Assembly (NCBI GenBank): GCA_004154925.1
Contig: QJNS01000023.1
Location: 62,001-126,000, forward strand
Length of the DNA: 64,000 bases
Source: Monosporascus cannonballus
Taxonomy: Eukaryota; Ascomycota; Sordariomycetes; Xylariales
Reading direction: 5' to 3'
The position numbers were made by a program, and so were the translations under genes. Positions 1 through 11,464 of this stretch are shown here, piece by piece; within the stretch, counting starts at the first letter, position 1; each line of letters opens with the position of its first letter. The notes below the pieces were generated by a model. The model worked only from the letters and a program-made list of their open reading frames with translations. It had not been told where the DNA came from and searched no databases.

Positions 1-2948
1 TTATGAAAATATTTCAACAAAATATATATAATTAAAATTAAAATATATATAAATTATTAAGTTTATATAAGTTATTAAGTATAAATAAAGAAATTAACGT
101 TATTTTTTTATAACGAAATAATAATATATAAAGAAAAAATATAACAACTATATATAAATTGCATAAAGTTTATATTTTGTTATAAAGTTTTTAATGTAAT
201 CGCGATATGAATATAATAATATCGCATCAAATTTTCGATATAAAACAAATAAGTACGTTTTAAAATAAAAAACAAAATACGTCGAAACATTAAAACTAAT
301 AAGAAAAATAAGCAGGTATATAAAACGTAATAATACCGTTATTTGTGTAATATTTTTCGAATTTTATCGAATAGTAATTTTCGTAACCGTCGAAGATAAA
401 AAAATGTTTCGATTGTTTCGTACGCGTTCGGATATGTTTATCGAAATATTAGATCTATTTTAAACTTAGTTAGTTTGTTATCCAGTTATTATTATCTAAA
501 CTGATTTTCTAATTAATTGGTAATATCTTTTTTCGATATTAAAAATTAAGATAATTTTTTAGTTAAAATAATAAATGACGATAATGTTTAATTCTGTAAA
601 TTAATAACCTGTATAATTATAATCTATTTTTTATTTTCTTGTTACGCTTATTTAAATTTTCTATATCTTTTAATATTAATAATTATCGTGCTTGTTATTA
701 TTAAAAGTTTTATTAAAAATTTCGTTAAAGTTGTAAATATTTTTATAATACGATATTTTACGATTATAATTCGAATAAATTTAAATTATTTGCGAAATGT
801 TTTTAAATTTTCCCATAATATCCTTTAAAAATCGATTTTTCAATTTAAATGCGTTTGAAATTTTTCTTACCGTTTAAAAAAATTCGACGCCTATTTAATT
901 TTGACGCATTTTGTAACGCGTTAAACAAGTAATATATTCGCTATATTTTTAACATGTTAAAGCCGGATAAAAAACGTTCGTATATCTAGGTTAAGAATTC
1001 GATCGATAATCGATTATTTTTTGGTCGGCGTTAATTTTCGCGAATTAAAGATAATATCGGTTTTGGAGGATTTACTAGTATATTATTCGTATAAAGTAAA
1101 ATAGACGACTTTATAAATCGAATTAAATATCGTATAACTAAGTGTCGGGTCTCGTTTTTAACCTAGATAGCTTAGTTTATTTTTGTTTTTTTATAAGTCG
1201 TTTTATATTATTAGTATTGAAAAATATTTAATTAATATTAGAAAATTAAAAGGTGTTAAAAATTATTTAATAAGCTTGTTCGATACGTTAATATATTATT
1301 AATATTAATATTATATATATATAATATTTATTTTTATTATTTATTTTCGTTTTTTATATATTTAAAATTTATTTGGTTTTTTAGTAATATTTGTATTTAT
1401 TCGATAAAATTCGATAAAATAATATATTTATTTATTTTTTACAACAAATTTAAAACTTATACGTTTTAATAATATTTAGTTTTAAATATCTTTTTTAATT
1501 CGTTTTTATAGGCAGTATTTTATATATATATATTATTATGTTCGTTTATAATTATATATATTTAATTTTGTTAAATTAAATACATTATTATTATTTTTTC
1601 AAGCGATTTGCTTAAAGACGTTCCCGTTAAAAAGCTTTTGGTCGTACGCTTACTTAATTTAGTATTAATAATATTAGTTAACTTTTTAAGCTCTAGGGCC
1701 AGGTAATTTTTAAAGTCTTTTTGCGTAAATCAAATTTTGTCAGTTTTTTACTTTATTTTTTTTTTCGCAAGGTTTGGTTTATTTTTTTTCTTTTTTTGTT
1801 TTTACACGATTATATTAAATTCGAGTTTCAAATTATTTAATTAAAATTATTTAATCTACTTCTTATTTATTACTTAAAAAAGGAATAATTAAAAAAATAC
1901 TTAAATACTTATAATTATTATAAATATCGCAGAATTACTTATTGTCGAAATTAATATATTTTTTATTAAAAATATGTAATTTAGAATTTAAATATTATAT
2001 ATAAAGTTTATTTATTAAATAGTTATTTAACGTTTATTTTATTAGAGTTTATTATATTTAATGGAATTATATATTTAATAATATAATATAAATTATTTGT
2101 AATTTAGTTTTTTTTATTTTAATATTATAAAGAGTTTAAAAATTAATATATATATATTATATAAAATTAAATTAAACTTTATTATTTTTCGTGTTTAATT
2201 ATTTAATTAGATTTAATTCCCTTTTATTTACGTTATATTTCTTCATAATATTAAAAATTTTCTAATAGGAATTATTTTTAATATATTTGAAATATTACGC
2301 TAAAACATTTTTATTAATTATAATTAAATTAATTTTTTTAACCGTAGCTGTAAAAAATCTTTGCCGTATTAATAATGGTTTTTAAAATTAATTATATTTT
2401 AAGTAATTTTATTTAATTTAAACTTGTTAATTATTTTATTAAACGAGTTTTCGTTATTTAAAGCCTAGTTTATTTTAGTAGAACTTATTGTTTTAAATTG
2501 AATTTTTGTTTCGGTCGATAATTTTCGCTTATATAAAATTTAACAAATAACGACCTATAATACTTATATAAATTCGACCTTATTAAATTTTATTTAATTT
2601 TTCTTAATTATTTAATATTAGAAAATATTTTATACTATTAATATTATTTAAATTATCTTAAACATACGATTTCAATAATCTTATTATCAAATATATAAAG
2701 AATACGGGCGCAAAACTATTTGATAAAAAATTACGTATTTATCGATTAATAATACATTATAATATAAAAAATCTTAATTAATAAAATCTTACGAAATTTG
2801 ATATAATAGTTATTATCTTAGCGTATGTACCTATCTTAAAAATCCACTTAAGCAGTTACGTTTAATTAAAATTTTGAGTGTACGTGTATTTTTTTTTCTT
2901 TTTCTTTTTTTTTTTTTTTTGAAATGAGAGAGTAAGCCCTCTCGGACA
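1..2948. mobile_element. RIP-degraded repeat block (AT-rich), right terminus at 2948
   Basis: The sequence is almost entirely A/T with very frequent TpA, few C/G, and no open reading frame of useful length on either strand. This base composition is utterly unlike the GC-balanced DNA that begins at about 2.92 kb. It is what repeat-induced point mutation (C to T at CpA on both strands) leaves behind. The block ends in a T-rich tract (2889-2920) followed by a terminus ending GGACA that recurs exactly at the right edge of the second AT-rich block (55148-55178). Read on the minus strand it would start TGTCC, compatible with the TG start of an LTR. I could not recognise a reverse transcriptase or transposase in it, so the element class is unproven. 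The left edge lies outside the window. Confidence 0.75.
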
Positions 2949-2950
2949 CC
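2920..2950. repeat. 31-bp repeat terminus shared with 55148-55178
   Basis: A 31-bp stretch containing GAGAGAG...CCCTCTC is identical to the one at 55148-55178. In both places very AT-rich DNA lies to the left and ordinary genic DNA to the right, and identity stops after GGACACC. This is most simply the end of one repeat family, perhaps an LTR end reading ...GGACA. Confidence 0.7.
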
Positions 2951-3112
2951 GTAGTCCCTCAACTACTTACCTACCATTGTGTCAGAGGTGGTGCATTTAG
3001 AAATCACTACCTCGACTCTTAGACGCGGCCTGGTCACAGTTATTAATTCAGCGTACTCGTGCAAACCCTCAGTCACATGTAGTTACCGAACTCTCGCGTC
3101 CCACTATTCGTC

Positions 3113-3917
3113 ATGAACCATCGCGTCCCACTTCTGCCGTTTCACATAGGAAATGACATATGCCGGATACCCAGGATATATCGAATCCTGGCATCTGGAC
3201 GGGGACCCCAGTTTATCCGACGGGTGCTGACGAGCAAGGAGCAGCAGCAGCCGAGATGCAAGAGGATACTCGAACCGGTCCTCAGACGCTCGAGCGCTTC
3301 TTCTTCGCCGTTTGGCCAACGGGTGCCCAATGGCGCGGAGGAGCAAGGGGAGTCGTCGGGGATCCTGGATTTATTACCCCCACGAGACATCAGGAACCCT
3401 GGCGAAAGCGACAAGGCAATCTGGAAAGCGGCCGAGTTCATGGCGGGCAGGTTAGTTACTTAGTGGCACGCTCCGCCTGGCCTGTGTGGTTGATTCAGTA
3501 GCGGGCATATAACACGCTAACGGGAAGGACACCACCACCAGGTTCGCGGCGAAGGAGGCCGCCATCAAGGCGCATCCGCATAGGAGCCTCACCTTCCAAA
3601 GCATTTCCATCATGCGCTACGCCAGCGAGGCTACGCCGGAGTCCGATGCACCACCGGACCACCAGCAGCAGCAGCAGCAGCGACGGGGGAACCGACGGCC
3701 CTCCGAGGCGCAACCGGCCCGAGATCGGCCCCTGCGGAACCCGGAGGACTTGCGATCGAGCGGACCGCCCGTCGCGCTGATAGAGGGAGACGACCGGTAC
3801 GAGGACTGCTATGCCTCGATCAGTATCAGCCACGACGGACAATACGCTACCGCGGTCTGCTTGGGAGTCTCTCCTTACGCGGGCCAAGCAGGCAATGGCT
3901 GCTTGAAGCGCGTCTAA
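3113..3917 (+). CDS. PPT2: Mitochondrial-type holo-[acyl-carrier-protein] synthase (4'-phosphopantetheinyl transferase)
   Basis: Two exons, 3113-3450 and 3542-3917, give 237 aa. The intron is 91 nt, with donor GTTAGT, a CTAAC branch site near 3517 and acceptor CAG at 3541. AcpS-family enzymes transfer 4'-phosphopantetheine from CoA to a serine of ACP; the Ppt2 type serves mitochondrial ACP. The protein opens with HIGNDICRIPRI, matching the AcpS IGxD motif with its metal-binding Asp. The splice creates FAAKEAAIKA, the W/F-x-x-KE-A-x-x-K signature with the catalytic Glu. The C-terminal SISHDGQYATAV matches the end of AcpS. A Gln run (CAG repeat near 3662) and a Pro/Arg-rich stretch are inserted between the last two motifs. 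No long presequence precedes the IGND motif, so the start could lie further upstream, and mitochondrial location is inferred from the family. The start codon lies about 160 bp from the RIP block. Confidence 0.8.
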
Positions 3918-4897
3918 CGATTCGAGCGCCCTCGATACCGACTGGCTCGGGCATGTCTACGGCGAGTAACAGCTATGTACCTGCCGATAGACCGTTCTCC
4001 CCGGTCAATTTTTAACATACTTGTCCGGTTTCGGCAGCCAAACGGAACTCAAGTAAGTTATTATATAAATTGAAAAACTTATACCCGCATTAGACTCGGT
4101 AATTGTAGGCTGCACCGTTCTAGGTTTTGCGACCGACTCGTCGGAGGGTTCAACTTTTCCACCTTATTGACTACCTACCTAATTACTGCACAACCGTTAC
4201 GCAAACAACACCACCCTTCACACGTTCTGCTCTTTAGGTTGATATATAGAACTCTGACTCTCCACCTAATACCGGCTGCGCTCGCTGCTCCGCTGCGTAA
4301 CGCATATATAAATAGGTAGTCATGCTGTAAGAAGCGAAAGCTCCGGGGGACGACGCACCATCAATAACAGCCTATTCTGTAACCAACGTGAAGTACGACA
4401 CTGATGGCCAGAGTAGAGAGAAACGGCTACAATCCATTCCCAAGGAGCAATTCGTGTATTGGCCAAGTCGGTTTGCTTGAGGCCGTGCTATGTCTGACCA
4501 TAAGATACCTAGAATCGGAGCAGCTTATGGGGGCGTTCCCGTAATAATTCAGCTTAATTCGAAGTATCCAACTGGAAATGGGCTGCCAGGGGAGCGCCAG
4601 ACTCCAAAGCGATCAATTTTGATTGGTTTGCGACGTTCTCTACGCTAGCTCTTATAGGAATAGTATGAAAGGCTAGCTATATTAGATCTAGCCCCACATA
4701 CCAATTTTTTACCCAATAAAAACATTTTAAACATCCAGTGGGGCTCTATGGACCCACTTAACGCCACCTTTGGGCTGGATTCTTCTGTGGAGATGCTGAA
4801 AACACACTCAACGAACGTTAATAGTGTTTCTAGCCATATAAACTGCCCTTCCGGCGAAAAAAAGCAGCTACAACCTGTAGTAAGCAATTCTACGAAC
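3918..4897. other. Intergenic, no gene recognised
   Basis: About 1 kb of mixed composition between PPT2 and the tRNA. A short minus-strand open frame (4645-4887) has no recognisable domain. I see no repeat structure or RNA gene. Confidence 0.5.
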
Positions 4898-4969
4898 GTC
4901 CGGTTGGCCTAATGGTAAGGCATAGACCTCCTAAGTCTGGGATTGCGGGTTCGAGTCCCGTGCCGGATG
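4898..4969 (+). tRNA. tRNA-Arg (anticodon CCT), intronless
   Basis: 72 nt fold by eye into a full cloverleaf. The 7-bp acceptor stem pairs GTCCGGT with GCCGGAT (terminal G-U wobbles). The D arm is GCCT/AGGC around AATGGTA. The anticodon stem is TAGAC/GTCTG around loop CTCCTAA, so the anticodon is CCT and reads AGG. The variable loop is GGATT. The T arm is GCGGG/CCCGT around TTCGAGT. An internal B box (GGTTCGAGTCC) is present. The 3' CCA is not encoded, as expected in eukaryotes. Confidence 0.93.
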
Positions 4970-5008
4970 CAGAAGACGATTATCGAGTTAAAAACTGATA
5001 GAATTGTC

Positions 5009-5018
5009 TTTTTTTTTT
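5009..5018 (+). terminator. RNA polymerase III terminator (T10) of the tRNA
   Basis: Ten consecutive T residues 39 nt after the mature tRNA end, the standard Pol III stop signal. Confidence 0.65.
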
Positions 5019-5541
5019 ATTGGAATTTTAGCTTTTGCTAAAGGATTTTTCTTACTTTGACGATCCGGGAGTTAAATATACGGTTTTTCTTCGCTTTCTC
5101 GGTCTCCTTACCGGGTAGACGTACAGGATAGTGAACTGGGTAGGCTGTTGAGGAGCTTAGAGTTATATATGAAGAATCTTCTTGATTTAATTCGTAATAT
5201 TACGATATTATTTACAGGTAAATTTTGTATAAAGCTTCCTCACTCTTTATTGTGTTTTTATACAAGCACATGTTTTTCTTCTTCTCTCTCTTATACCGTT
5301 CTTGGTAACTCGCTTGTTTAATCGGCCAGGTTGGCCGTGTCAAGGTCAAATTGGCCGCGTCAAAACGCGCCAGACTGCATGAGACCTAAGAGCTAACGTT
5401 AAGGGTTAATGTTAAGAGCTAAGAATTTACGACATTGGCCACGTCCCGGTTCCCGTCCACCCTTTCAACCAGCTTTGCGTACCCCTTATGCCTTGTACAG
5501 TAGAATAATTTAATTGAAAGAGATTTCCTTATTTCGGTAAG
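5019..5541 (+). promoter_or_regulatory. Upstream region of bre2 with short direct repeats
   Basis: This 523-bp stretch has no gene. It contains two copies of TTGGCCGYGTCAA spaced 20 bp apart (5331-5343 and 5351-5363), an ACGCGCC element just after them, and two copies of TAAGAGCTAA (5387-5396 and 5413-5422) separated by GTTAAG/GTTAATG variants. Position and repetition suggest binding sites for the bre2 promoter. No specific factor can be assigned. Confidence 0.35.
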
Positions 5542-7475
5542 ATGGCTCCCGACGTTGAAGTACCCGAACGCAAAGTCACCCCGGTCCCAGTGCCCGTCCT
5601 GCCAATTTCTCTTCCGCAGAAGCGACCTCTGGAAGACGATCATGCACCTACGGTCTCCTCACCGCTCAACCCTAACCCCGACCCGAAACCCCCTAAGCCC
5701 CAGTCGCATGACGATATAGCAGCCATGTCCCGAGAAAAGCCCTCGAGAACCAAGAAGGAGTCGCTCAAGAAGCGCGAGTCGAAGGCCGGCGTCGGTGGGG
5801 ACTCCAGCTCCAGAGCCACGCCGGACCCCAAGGTGAAGGACCTTAGAGACGTCCCGCCCAGCGAATCATCGCCGTTGAGATACAAGCTCGCGCCCCCGAA
5901 GCCCTCAGACTTTGAGCCAGCCCGCGGTCCCATCTTCACCCACCACCACGACGTTCCTGCATTGGACGGCTCTACGATACCGTTCTACGAGACCTCCGAA
6001 CAGTGAGTCGCATGTGCGTTTGGTCTGTCGCCTTACAAGACTGACCCCTTGATAGCGTCTACAACAAGAAGAGCTTTCATTATCTGCACTGTATCGCCGA
6101 TCCTGCCTTTCCTTCCTCCTTCTACTACCGCCAGACTGAACCACCGCCGTACGGACCCCATATCAGTTTCGAAGATGCCGCCACGCACATGTATATGGAC
6201 AAGTCGGGGCGGCACATCACGACCGACAAGGGCTTCAGGATGGCGAGGGCGAACATTGCCGTGCGCCAGGGTCGGTGGTACTGGGAATGCAAGATCACGA
6301 GGGGTACTGTGAAGGGCGGGGCCGACGGGAAAGTCGAATCGCATGGGCATGTGCGCATGGGATTCGCGAGGAGAGAGGCTTCGCTGGACGCGCCCGTCGG
6401 TTTCGACGCCTATAGCTACGGAATACGAGACGTGCAGGGACAGAAGGTACACATGTCGCGGCCAAAGGACTTCTTCCCGCCCGGCGAGGACATCAAGGAG
6501 GGCGACGTCATCGGTCTCGAGATCCAACTACCGTCAGAGCACCTCCACAGGAAGGTCGTGTCGGGGCACTATAACCCGGCCGTAGACCTAGTAGACGAGG
6601 AGGAGCCGAGCACGGAAGCCGCCAACATCGTGCGGGACCGGATACCGATCCGCTTCAAGGCGCACATATACTTCGAGAAGATCGACTACCACACGACGAA
6701 GGAGCTGGAAGACCTCATGAACCCGTCGCCGGTCGGCGCGTCGGGGATGGCGGGAAACAGCGCGGCGGAGCTGCCGAACCCGAACCACCCGGTCCCGGCC
6801 ATGCGGACGCTGCCGAACTCGCGCATCAGGATCTACAAGAACGGCGTCCTCATTGGCGCGCCGTTCGAGAACCTCCTCGCGTTCCTGCCGCCGGCCTCGA
6901 AGCCGCAGGCGCAGGTCGGCGCCCGGGAGGGCATGGACGACGGCATGCTGGGCTACTACCCGACCATCAGCGTATTCCGCGGCGGCGCGGCCGAGGTCAA
7001 CTTCGGCCCGGACTTCTGGTACCCGCCGCCGGATCTTGCCGCCGCCGCCGCCGCCAATCCCACCGCCAACGCTAACAACACGGCCGATCCCGCGGCAGCG
7101 GCGGCGGACCCCGAAGACGGCGACGTCGACATGATCGGCGTGAGCTACGACGACGACGGCGACAACAATAACGACAAGGACGGGAACAACGACGCCGAAG
7201 ACGACGACGACGACGACGACGACGACGCGGAAGGCATAGCGAGGAGGGCGCGGGAGGGTGCGCGGTTGGACCGGCTGCGGCCGCTGGCGGAGCGCTACGA
7301 CGAGCAGATCGTCGAGGACGTCGTGGCCGACATCATCGACGAGGTCGACTTCTGGATGCAGGACGGCGCGCGCGTCATCGACCGCACGGGCGACCGCGAC
7401 GCTAAGGCCGAGGCCCTCGGCGGCGGCATCGCGCCCGCGCGCGAGGAGATCAAGGAGATCGTGCAGGACGATTGA
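5542..7475 (+). CDS. bre2: COMPASS (Set1 complex) subunit Bre2/Ash2, SPRY domain protein
   Basis: Exons 5542-6002 and 6056-7475 (53-nt intron, GTGAGT donor, CTGAC branch, TAG acceptor) encode 626 aa. Bre2/Ash2 is a core subunit of the nuclear COMPASS complex that methylates histone H3 lysine 4; with Sdc1/Dpy30 it stimulates Set1. Residues 1-150 are Pro/Ser/Lys-rich and probably disordered. A SPRY/B30.2 domain starts near residue 200 (ITTDKGF, RQGRWYWECKI, VRMGFARREA, SYGIRD). It is split by an insertion and resumes around NSRIRIYKNG and YYPTISVFRGGAAEVNFGPDF, the usual fungal arrangement. An acidic Asp/Asn stretch with nine consecutive Asp (7199-7228) precedes a C-terminal helix (EQIVEDVVADIIDEV) in the position of the Sdc1-binding motif. 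The conserved exon junction FYETSEH/VYNKKSFHY supports the splice. Confidence 0.92.
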
Positions 7476-8091
7476 TCGGCTACTAAATCATATGATAAGC
7501 GTCAAACGCCCCCTCCGCACGGAGCGTCTCGGCATAGTGTTCATCCCCTGGCTGTCGGTTGGGCGAAATCCGAGCAAAGAAGACAGACAGATGGACGGAT
7601 GGATGGGTAGATAAGTTTTCTAGCCGCTTGGAGGCAGAAATGAAGACATGCGCGTATCTTCCGAGTCACATAGATAGGGGTAGTAGCGATGGCAGCTCTG
7701 CGCCGGCATAGTAGAGCCGGAGTAAGGCCATAGAAAGAAATACTATTTCAACGCGCCCATCGGCTAATGCAACCAACCATACAAGCATCCCGAACCATTC
7801 TTGTGACAATGCCGACTAGTTGTTATCATATCCACATGTGATGAGACAGACCCCCCGTAGTAGCTCATTCGTAACTCATGCCCGCCGCTCATCATGACCA
7901 TCATAATTAATTTTCATGCTACGTCGGCCGTCATCTAAACCGCGAATAGACCTCCTTCCCTATACGCTCCGCGACGGCGTCTCCGTTAATGAACATCCGG
8001 GTATCAATCATCTCATCATCTCATCATCTCACATACCAAACATCGCATCATCGTAACTCGTCTATCTGCTCGACCGAGCATACTTCATCAC
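7476..8091. other. Intergenic between bre2 and a convergent gene
   Basis: About 600 bp of 3' flanking DNA between two convergently transcribed genes. Apart from short ATCATC-type simple repeats near 8010-8035, nothing is recognisable. Confidence 0.5.
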
Positions 8092-9640
8092 TCAGCCCCG
8101 CCTCGAGCCATCGCCACCACCAGCAGTGGGCCGCCGGGAAACCTTGACGCGCTGGTTACCATCTCCCTCGGCATCCCTAGGCCCGGAGCCAGTCGCCCCA
8201 CCACCGTTGCGGGAGGAGGCAGCGGGGGAGGAGGTGGGCTCGGGCCCCGGCAGCAGCTGCGGGTCGTCGGGCAGCTCCTCGACGCGCGAGCCGCCGTCGA
8301 CGGGGTCGGCGTTCGCGGCCTCGGCGGCCTCGCGCTCGAGCCGCACCTCGCGGCCGCGCTTGTGGCAGTACCAGAGGGCGGAAAGGAGGACTGTTGGGGT
8401 TAGCCTCTAGTCGGATAAGGGTGCGGGGCTTGGGTAGCTAGGACAGGGGGTGACGCTTTCGACCGTAAAGCGTGGGGGCTTTTGCGGTCGGGGTGGTGGG
8501 CAGGAGTAGAAAATAGAAAATAGAAAATAGAAAATGGAAGGGGCACTCACGGAAGACGGCCACGCTCCACAGGACGTTCGTCCCAATGAACGCGGGCCAG
8601 CGCGCCTTGAGCGCGTTCACGATGCCCTTGAGCAGCGTCGCGACGGCGCCGGGCTTCGTGATGAGCTCCTGGAGGTTTGAGGGCGTCAGGAAGCTCTTGG
8701 CGGCGCCCTTCAGCCCGTCGCTTCCCCGCGCCTTGCCCTCCTCGGCCGACAGGCCCTGGGCCTCGGCGGCGACGGCGAGCAGCTCGGGCGCGAGCTTCGA
8801 CGTCAGCTGGTCGGGCAACTGGGCGACGAGCTTCTTGAGGGGCCGCGGCAGGTGTGCGAACGAGCGTTCGATGACGCCGTCGCGGTCCTCGATGAGCCCC
8901 ACGAGGTCGCCGTACGCCGTCGGCACCCCGGCCGCCAGGTCCCGCAGCACCTGCGTGAAGCGCCGCACCGTCTCGGCCGACTCCCGCGACAGGCTGAAGG
9001 TCCGCGTGCCGTCCGCCGTCGCTGCAAGGTCCAGATTGTCCAGCACGCGCGCCACTTCGGCCTCCTCGCTAAGCGCCTCGCTCTCCGGCACCGCGGCCGC
9101 CGACGGGGATGATGCGGGCTTGGGGCCGGAGGAGGCCGGGTCCGGTCTCTTCCGTAGCGAGATGCTGCGTCCTAGGTTCGTCACGAAGGAGAAGCGGTTC
9201 GGTTTGGGCCCGGTGCCGTTGTCAAAGTTGGCTGATTTGCCCTTTCCTTTTCCTTTCCCCTTGTTCTTGCCCTTCTCGTTGCCCTTGTCCCCCTCGGCGC
9301 GCTCCGGCGCCTGCTTGCTGACGAAGTCGAAAGCTTCGCTATCCCATTCGAGGACCGGCGTCTCGATGCGCGGGGGCAGGGGAGGCGGCGTCTCGTCGCC
9401 ATCGTCGGTGGGCGTTACGGGTTTGGACGAGGCCAGTCGCTTCAGGAACCTCTCGTCCTCTTCCCGGAGGATCGGCGTGCCCTTGGGTACGTCTTCCGGC
9501 TTGGAGACGATGACAGGCTTTTGTGGCGAAGGCGTCCCGTTCTCTTTTATCTCGGCCTTCTCCTTGTCTAGGCGCTCCTTCTTCTCGGCCTTTTCGGCCA
9601 TGTGCTTCTTCACCTTCTTGATGGTGTAGTACTCGAGCAT
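8092..9640 (-). CDS. Predicted single-span membrane protein, function unknown
   Basis: Exon 1 is 9640-8551 and exon 2 is 8390-8092, giving 462 aa. The intron 8391-8550 is 160 nt with a GTGAGT donor and CAG acceptor. The N-terminus is strongly charged (HMAEKAEKKERLDKEKAE), followed by GTPILREEDERFLKRL, Pro-rich and Lys/Gly-rich (GKNKGKGKGKGK) segments and a predicted helical region at about 230-340. The splice joins FIGTNVLWSVAVF to LLLSALWYCHKRG, making one convincing transmembrane helix near residues 355-380, then a basic stop-transfer sequence and a disordered tail. The charge pattern suggests a tail-proximal anchor with the long N-terminal part soluble. I do not recognise the family. Without the splice the protein would lose half of its membrane helix, which supports the model. 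Confidence 0.7.
8507..8534 (+). repeat. Intronic minisatellite, 4 x TAGAAAA
   Basis: Four perfect tandem copies of a 7-bp unit lie inside the intron of the membrane-protein gene, just inside its splice donor. Confidence 0.85.
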
Positions 9641-10471
9641 ATTGCCTTCTCCTTTCGTTGGCCCTGGGTGATGCGGAGTTGGCTACTAGTTTGTGCACTC
9701 AGGCAAGCTGGCTCAGGTCTATGTGCAACAGAGAGAGAAGAAATAAAGAATAATTAAAAGTAAAAAAATGGTCGAGAAGAGCAGCTTTGCGCGAGATAAA
9801 GAAAACGAATCACTCGAGCCGCTTAACCGCTTCGACCCCTTTCACTCGGCAAAGCCTGTTTGATGTCAATGGCGGGATGGCGAAACGACTGGTGGGAGGC
9901 CTTGCTGGGCGATCTGGCTTGGCGAATGCTCATTGGCAGCATGTGAACTTGAGCTGGCTGGGCTGTGCCCTGTGATGTCACCAATTCCTGGGGCTGTGGC
10001 TACTAGTCTGTGGCGCTAGCTATGGTGGGCCTTCCGATTGCCGGCCGCTGATCAACCCGTGTGGGGCCGCCCCTCTCTTCCCGGGTCTCGATCCCCTGCT
10101 TGCCACGCCTGCCTCTGGATTCCCCTAGCCTATCGACAAGGGCTTTATCAATATTTCCTTACGGGACCTATACTTGCTTGCCACGACTCTAGATGTTTCC
10201 TATAGCTAGCTAGCTACGTTCTTGGCTATTTTCCAGGTGTATTTGCTGCTTGTATTCCTCATGCAGAGCAATTAGTCCCATAAATTGTGCTGTCACAAGC
10301 CATCTCAGGATCGAGTTGCGAGAAGACGATCAAACAAGTTGAAGAGCCATAGTCGGAGATTTCCTAACCCTGGGTATCTAGTATTGCTCGTGAACACTTA
10401 TAACGCCTTGTGTGAATCTAAACTCACCGACTCCCTGGTTCATTCCCCTCTTAAGTGCCTCCATTGTGTAG
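9641..10471. other. Intergenic, no gene recognised
   Basis: About 830 bp containing the upstream region of the membrane-protein gene and the 3' flank of nse1. Only short chance open frames are present. No repeats or RNA genes were seen. Confidence 0.5.
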
Positions 10472-11464
10472 TTATTCTTCCATGGCGTCCTCGTCTCCGT
10501 CGTCCGCATTTTCCTCCATCACCTCCTCGATCAAGTTACTGCTCCTTCCTCCCCTGCCGCTCCGTCGCCTGCCTCGCTTGTATGCTTCCGTCTCCGTGAC
10601 GGCCTTCTCTCCGACGAAATGCCTGCCCGTCCACTCCCGCCGACACTTGGGGCATTTCTTCTCCTTACGCGTCCTCCAGAAAGCGTCTTCGCAGATATCG
10701 TGGAGGCGAGCATTGCAGTCGATCTCGGCGCATCGCTGCCCCACCGTGACGATCTCCTTGCACGCCTCGCAAAATTTGACACGCTGCCACTCCCCCTCCT
10801 CGGCGTCGGGGTCGTTGTACGACTCGACGAGCCATGACCGCAGCTCCATCAGCGCCTTGGGGCTCAGGCTGTAGAGGCCCTCCCTGCTCCTCTCGAACCA
10901 GCCCTCCTCCACCATGCTGACCATCATAGCCTCCGCCTCGCTGGACTTGAGGCCCTTCAGAGACTGCGTCTGCTGGGGCTGGCTCTCGCCGTCCTCCACG
11001 TCGTTCTCCTCGGCGTTCCGCGGGGCCGCCCTGAACTTGTTCGCCTGCATCCCGTCGAGGCACATGACCTCCATGCGCCGCGAGTTGTACTTCTCGAACA
11101 TGGCGTCGATGACGCGCTTGACGAAGGCGATCTCCTCGGCCGAGTGCAGCGTCGCCATCTGGGCCATGGAGTCCGATGTTGTGTTCACGACGGCGTAGAC
11201 CCGCTCTTTTCTGACCTGGTGCATGGCACTCCTGATCTCCATATCGAAGGGCGAGATGGCCGCGGATGCCGCCGAGACGTACGACTCGAAGTCCTCCTCA
11301 GTGACCTGGCCGGGTTCCGTGCGCCGGTTTTCCTGTATGGAGAAGATGGCTGCTAGGATGGGTCGCGCCTCCTTGAAGGTCATGGTGCCCCGAGCCATGA
11401 AGGCTTGGAGAAAGGCGCGGTTGCCGTCATCGTAGTGATGGGGAATGCCGTCCTCGTCATCCAT
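10472..11464 (-). CDS. nse1: Nse1, Smc5-Smc6 complex subunit with variant RING domain
   Basis: Single exon, 330 aa from the chosen ATG. Nse1 pairs with Nse3 and Nse4 in the nuclear Smc5/6 DNA-repair complex, and its RING-like domain supports ubiquitin-ligase activity. The family start YDDGNRAFLQAFMARGTMTFKEARPILAAIF is near the N-terminus. Winged-helix segments follow (VSMVEEGWFERSREGLYSLSPKALMELRSWL). The RING-like Cys/His set is visible: CEACKEIVTVGQRC, CNARLHDIC, CPKCRREW. A basic then acidic tail (RRRSGRGGRSS...DDGDEDAMEE) ends the protein. The frame is open to an ATG at 11590, but the 42 extra residues are not family-like, so I start at MDDEDGIPHHY (11464), which gives the usual length. 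Confidence 0.88.
   Translation of the reverse strand: MDDEDGIPHHYDDGNRAFLQAFMARGTMTFKEARPILAAIFSIQENRRTEPGQVTEEDFESYVSAASAAISPFDMEIRSAMHQVRKERVYAVVNTTSDSMAQMATLHSAEEIAFVKRVIDAMFEKYNSRRMEVMCLDGMQANKFRAAPRNAEENDVEDGESQPQQTQSLKGLKSSEAEAMMVSMVEEGWFERSREGLYSLSPKALMELRSWLVESYNDPDAEEGEWQRVKFCEACKEIVTVGQRCAEIDCNARLHDICEDAFWRTRKEKKCPKCRREWTGRHFVGEKAVTETEAYKRGRRRSGRGGRSSNLIEEVMEENADDGDEDAMEE

Noticed and set aside
8586..9629. 347-codon plus-strand open frame
   Set aside because: It is the antisense shadow of the GC-rich minus-strand membrane-protein gene, with Ser/Arg-rich nonsense composition and no domain.
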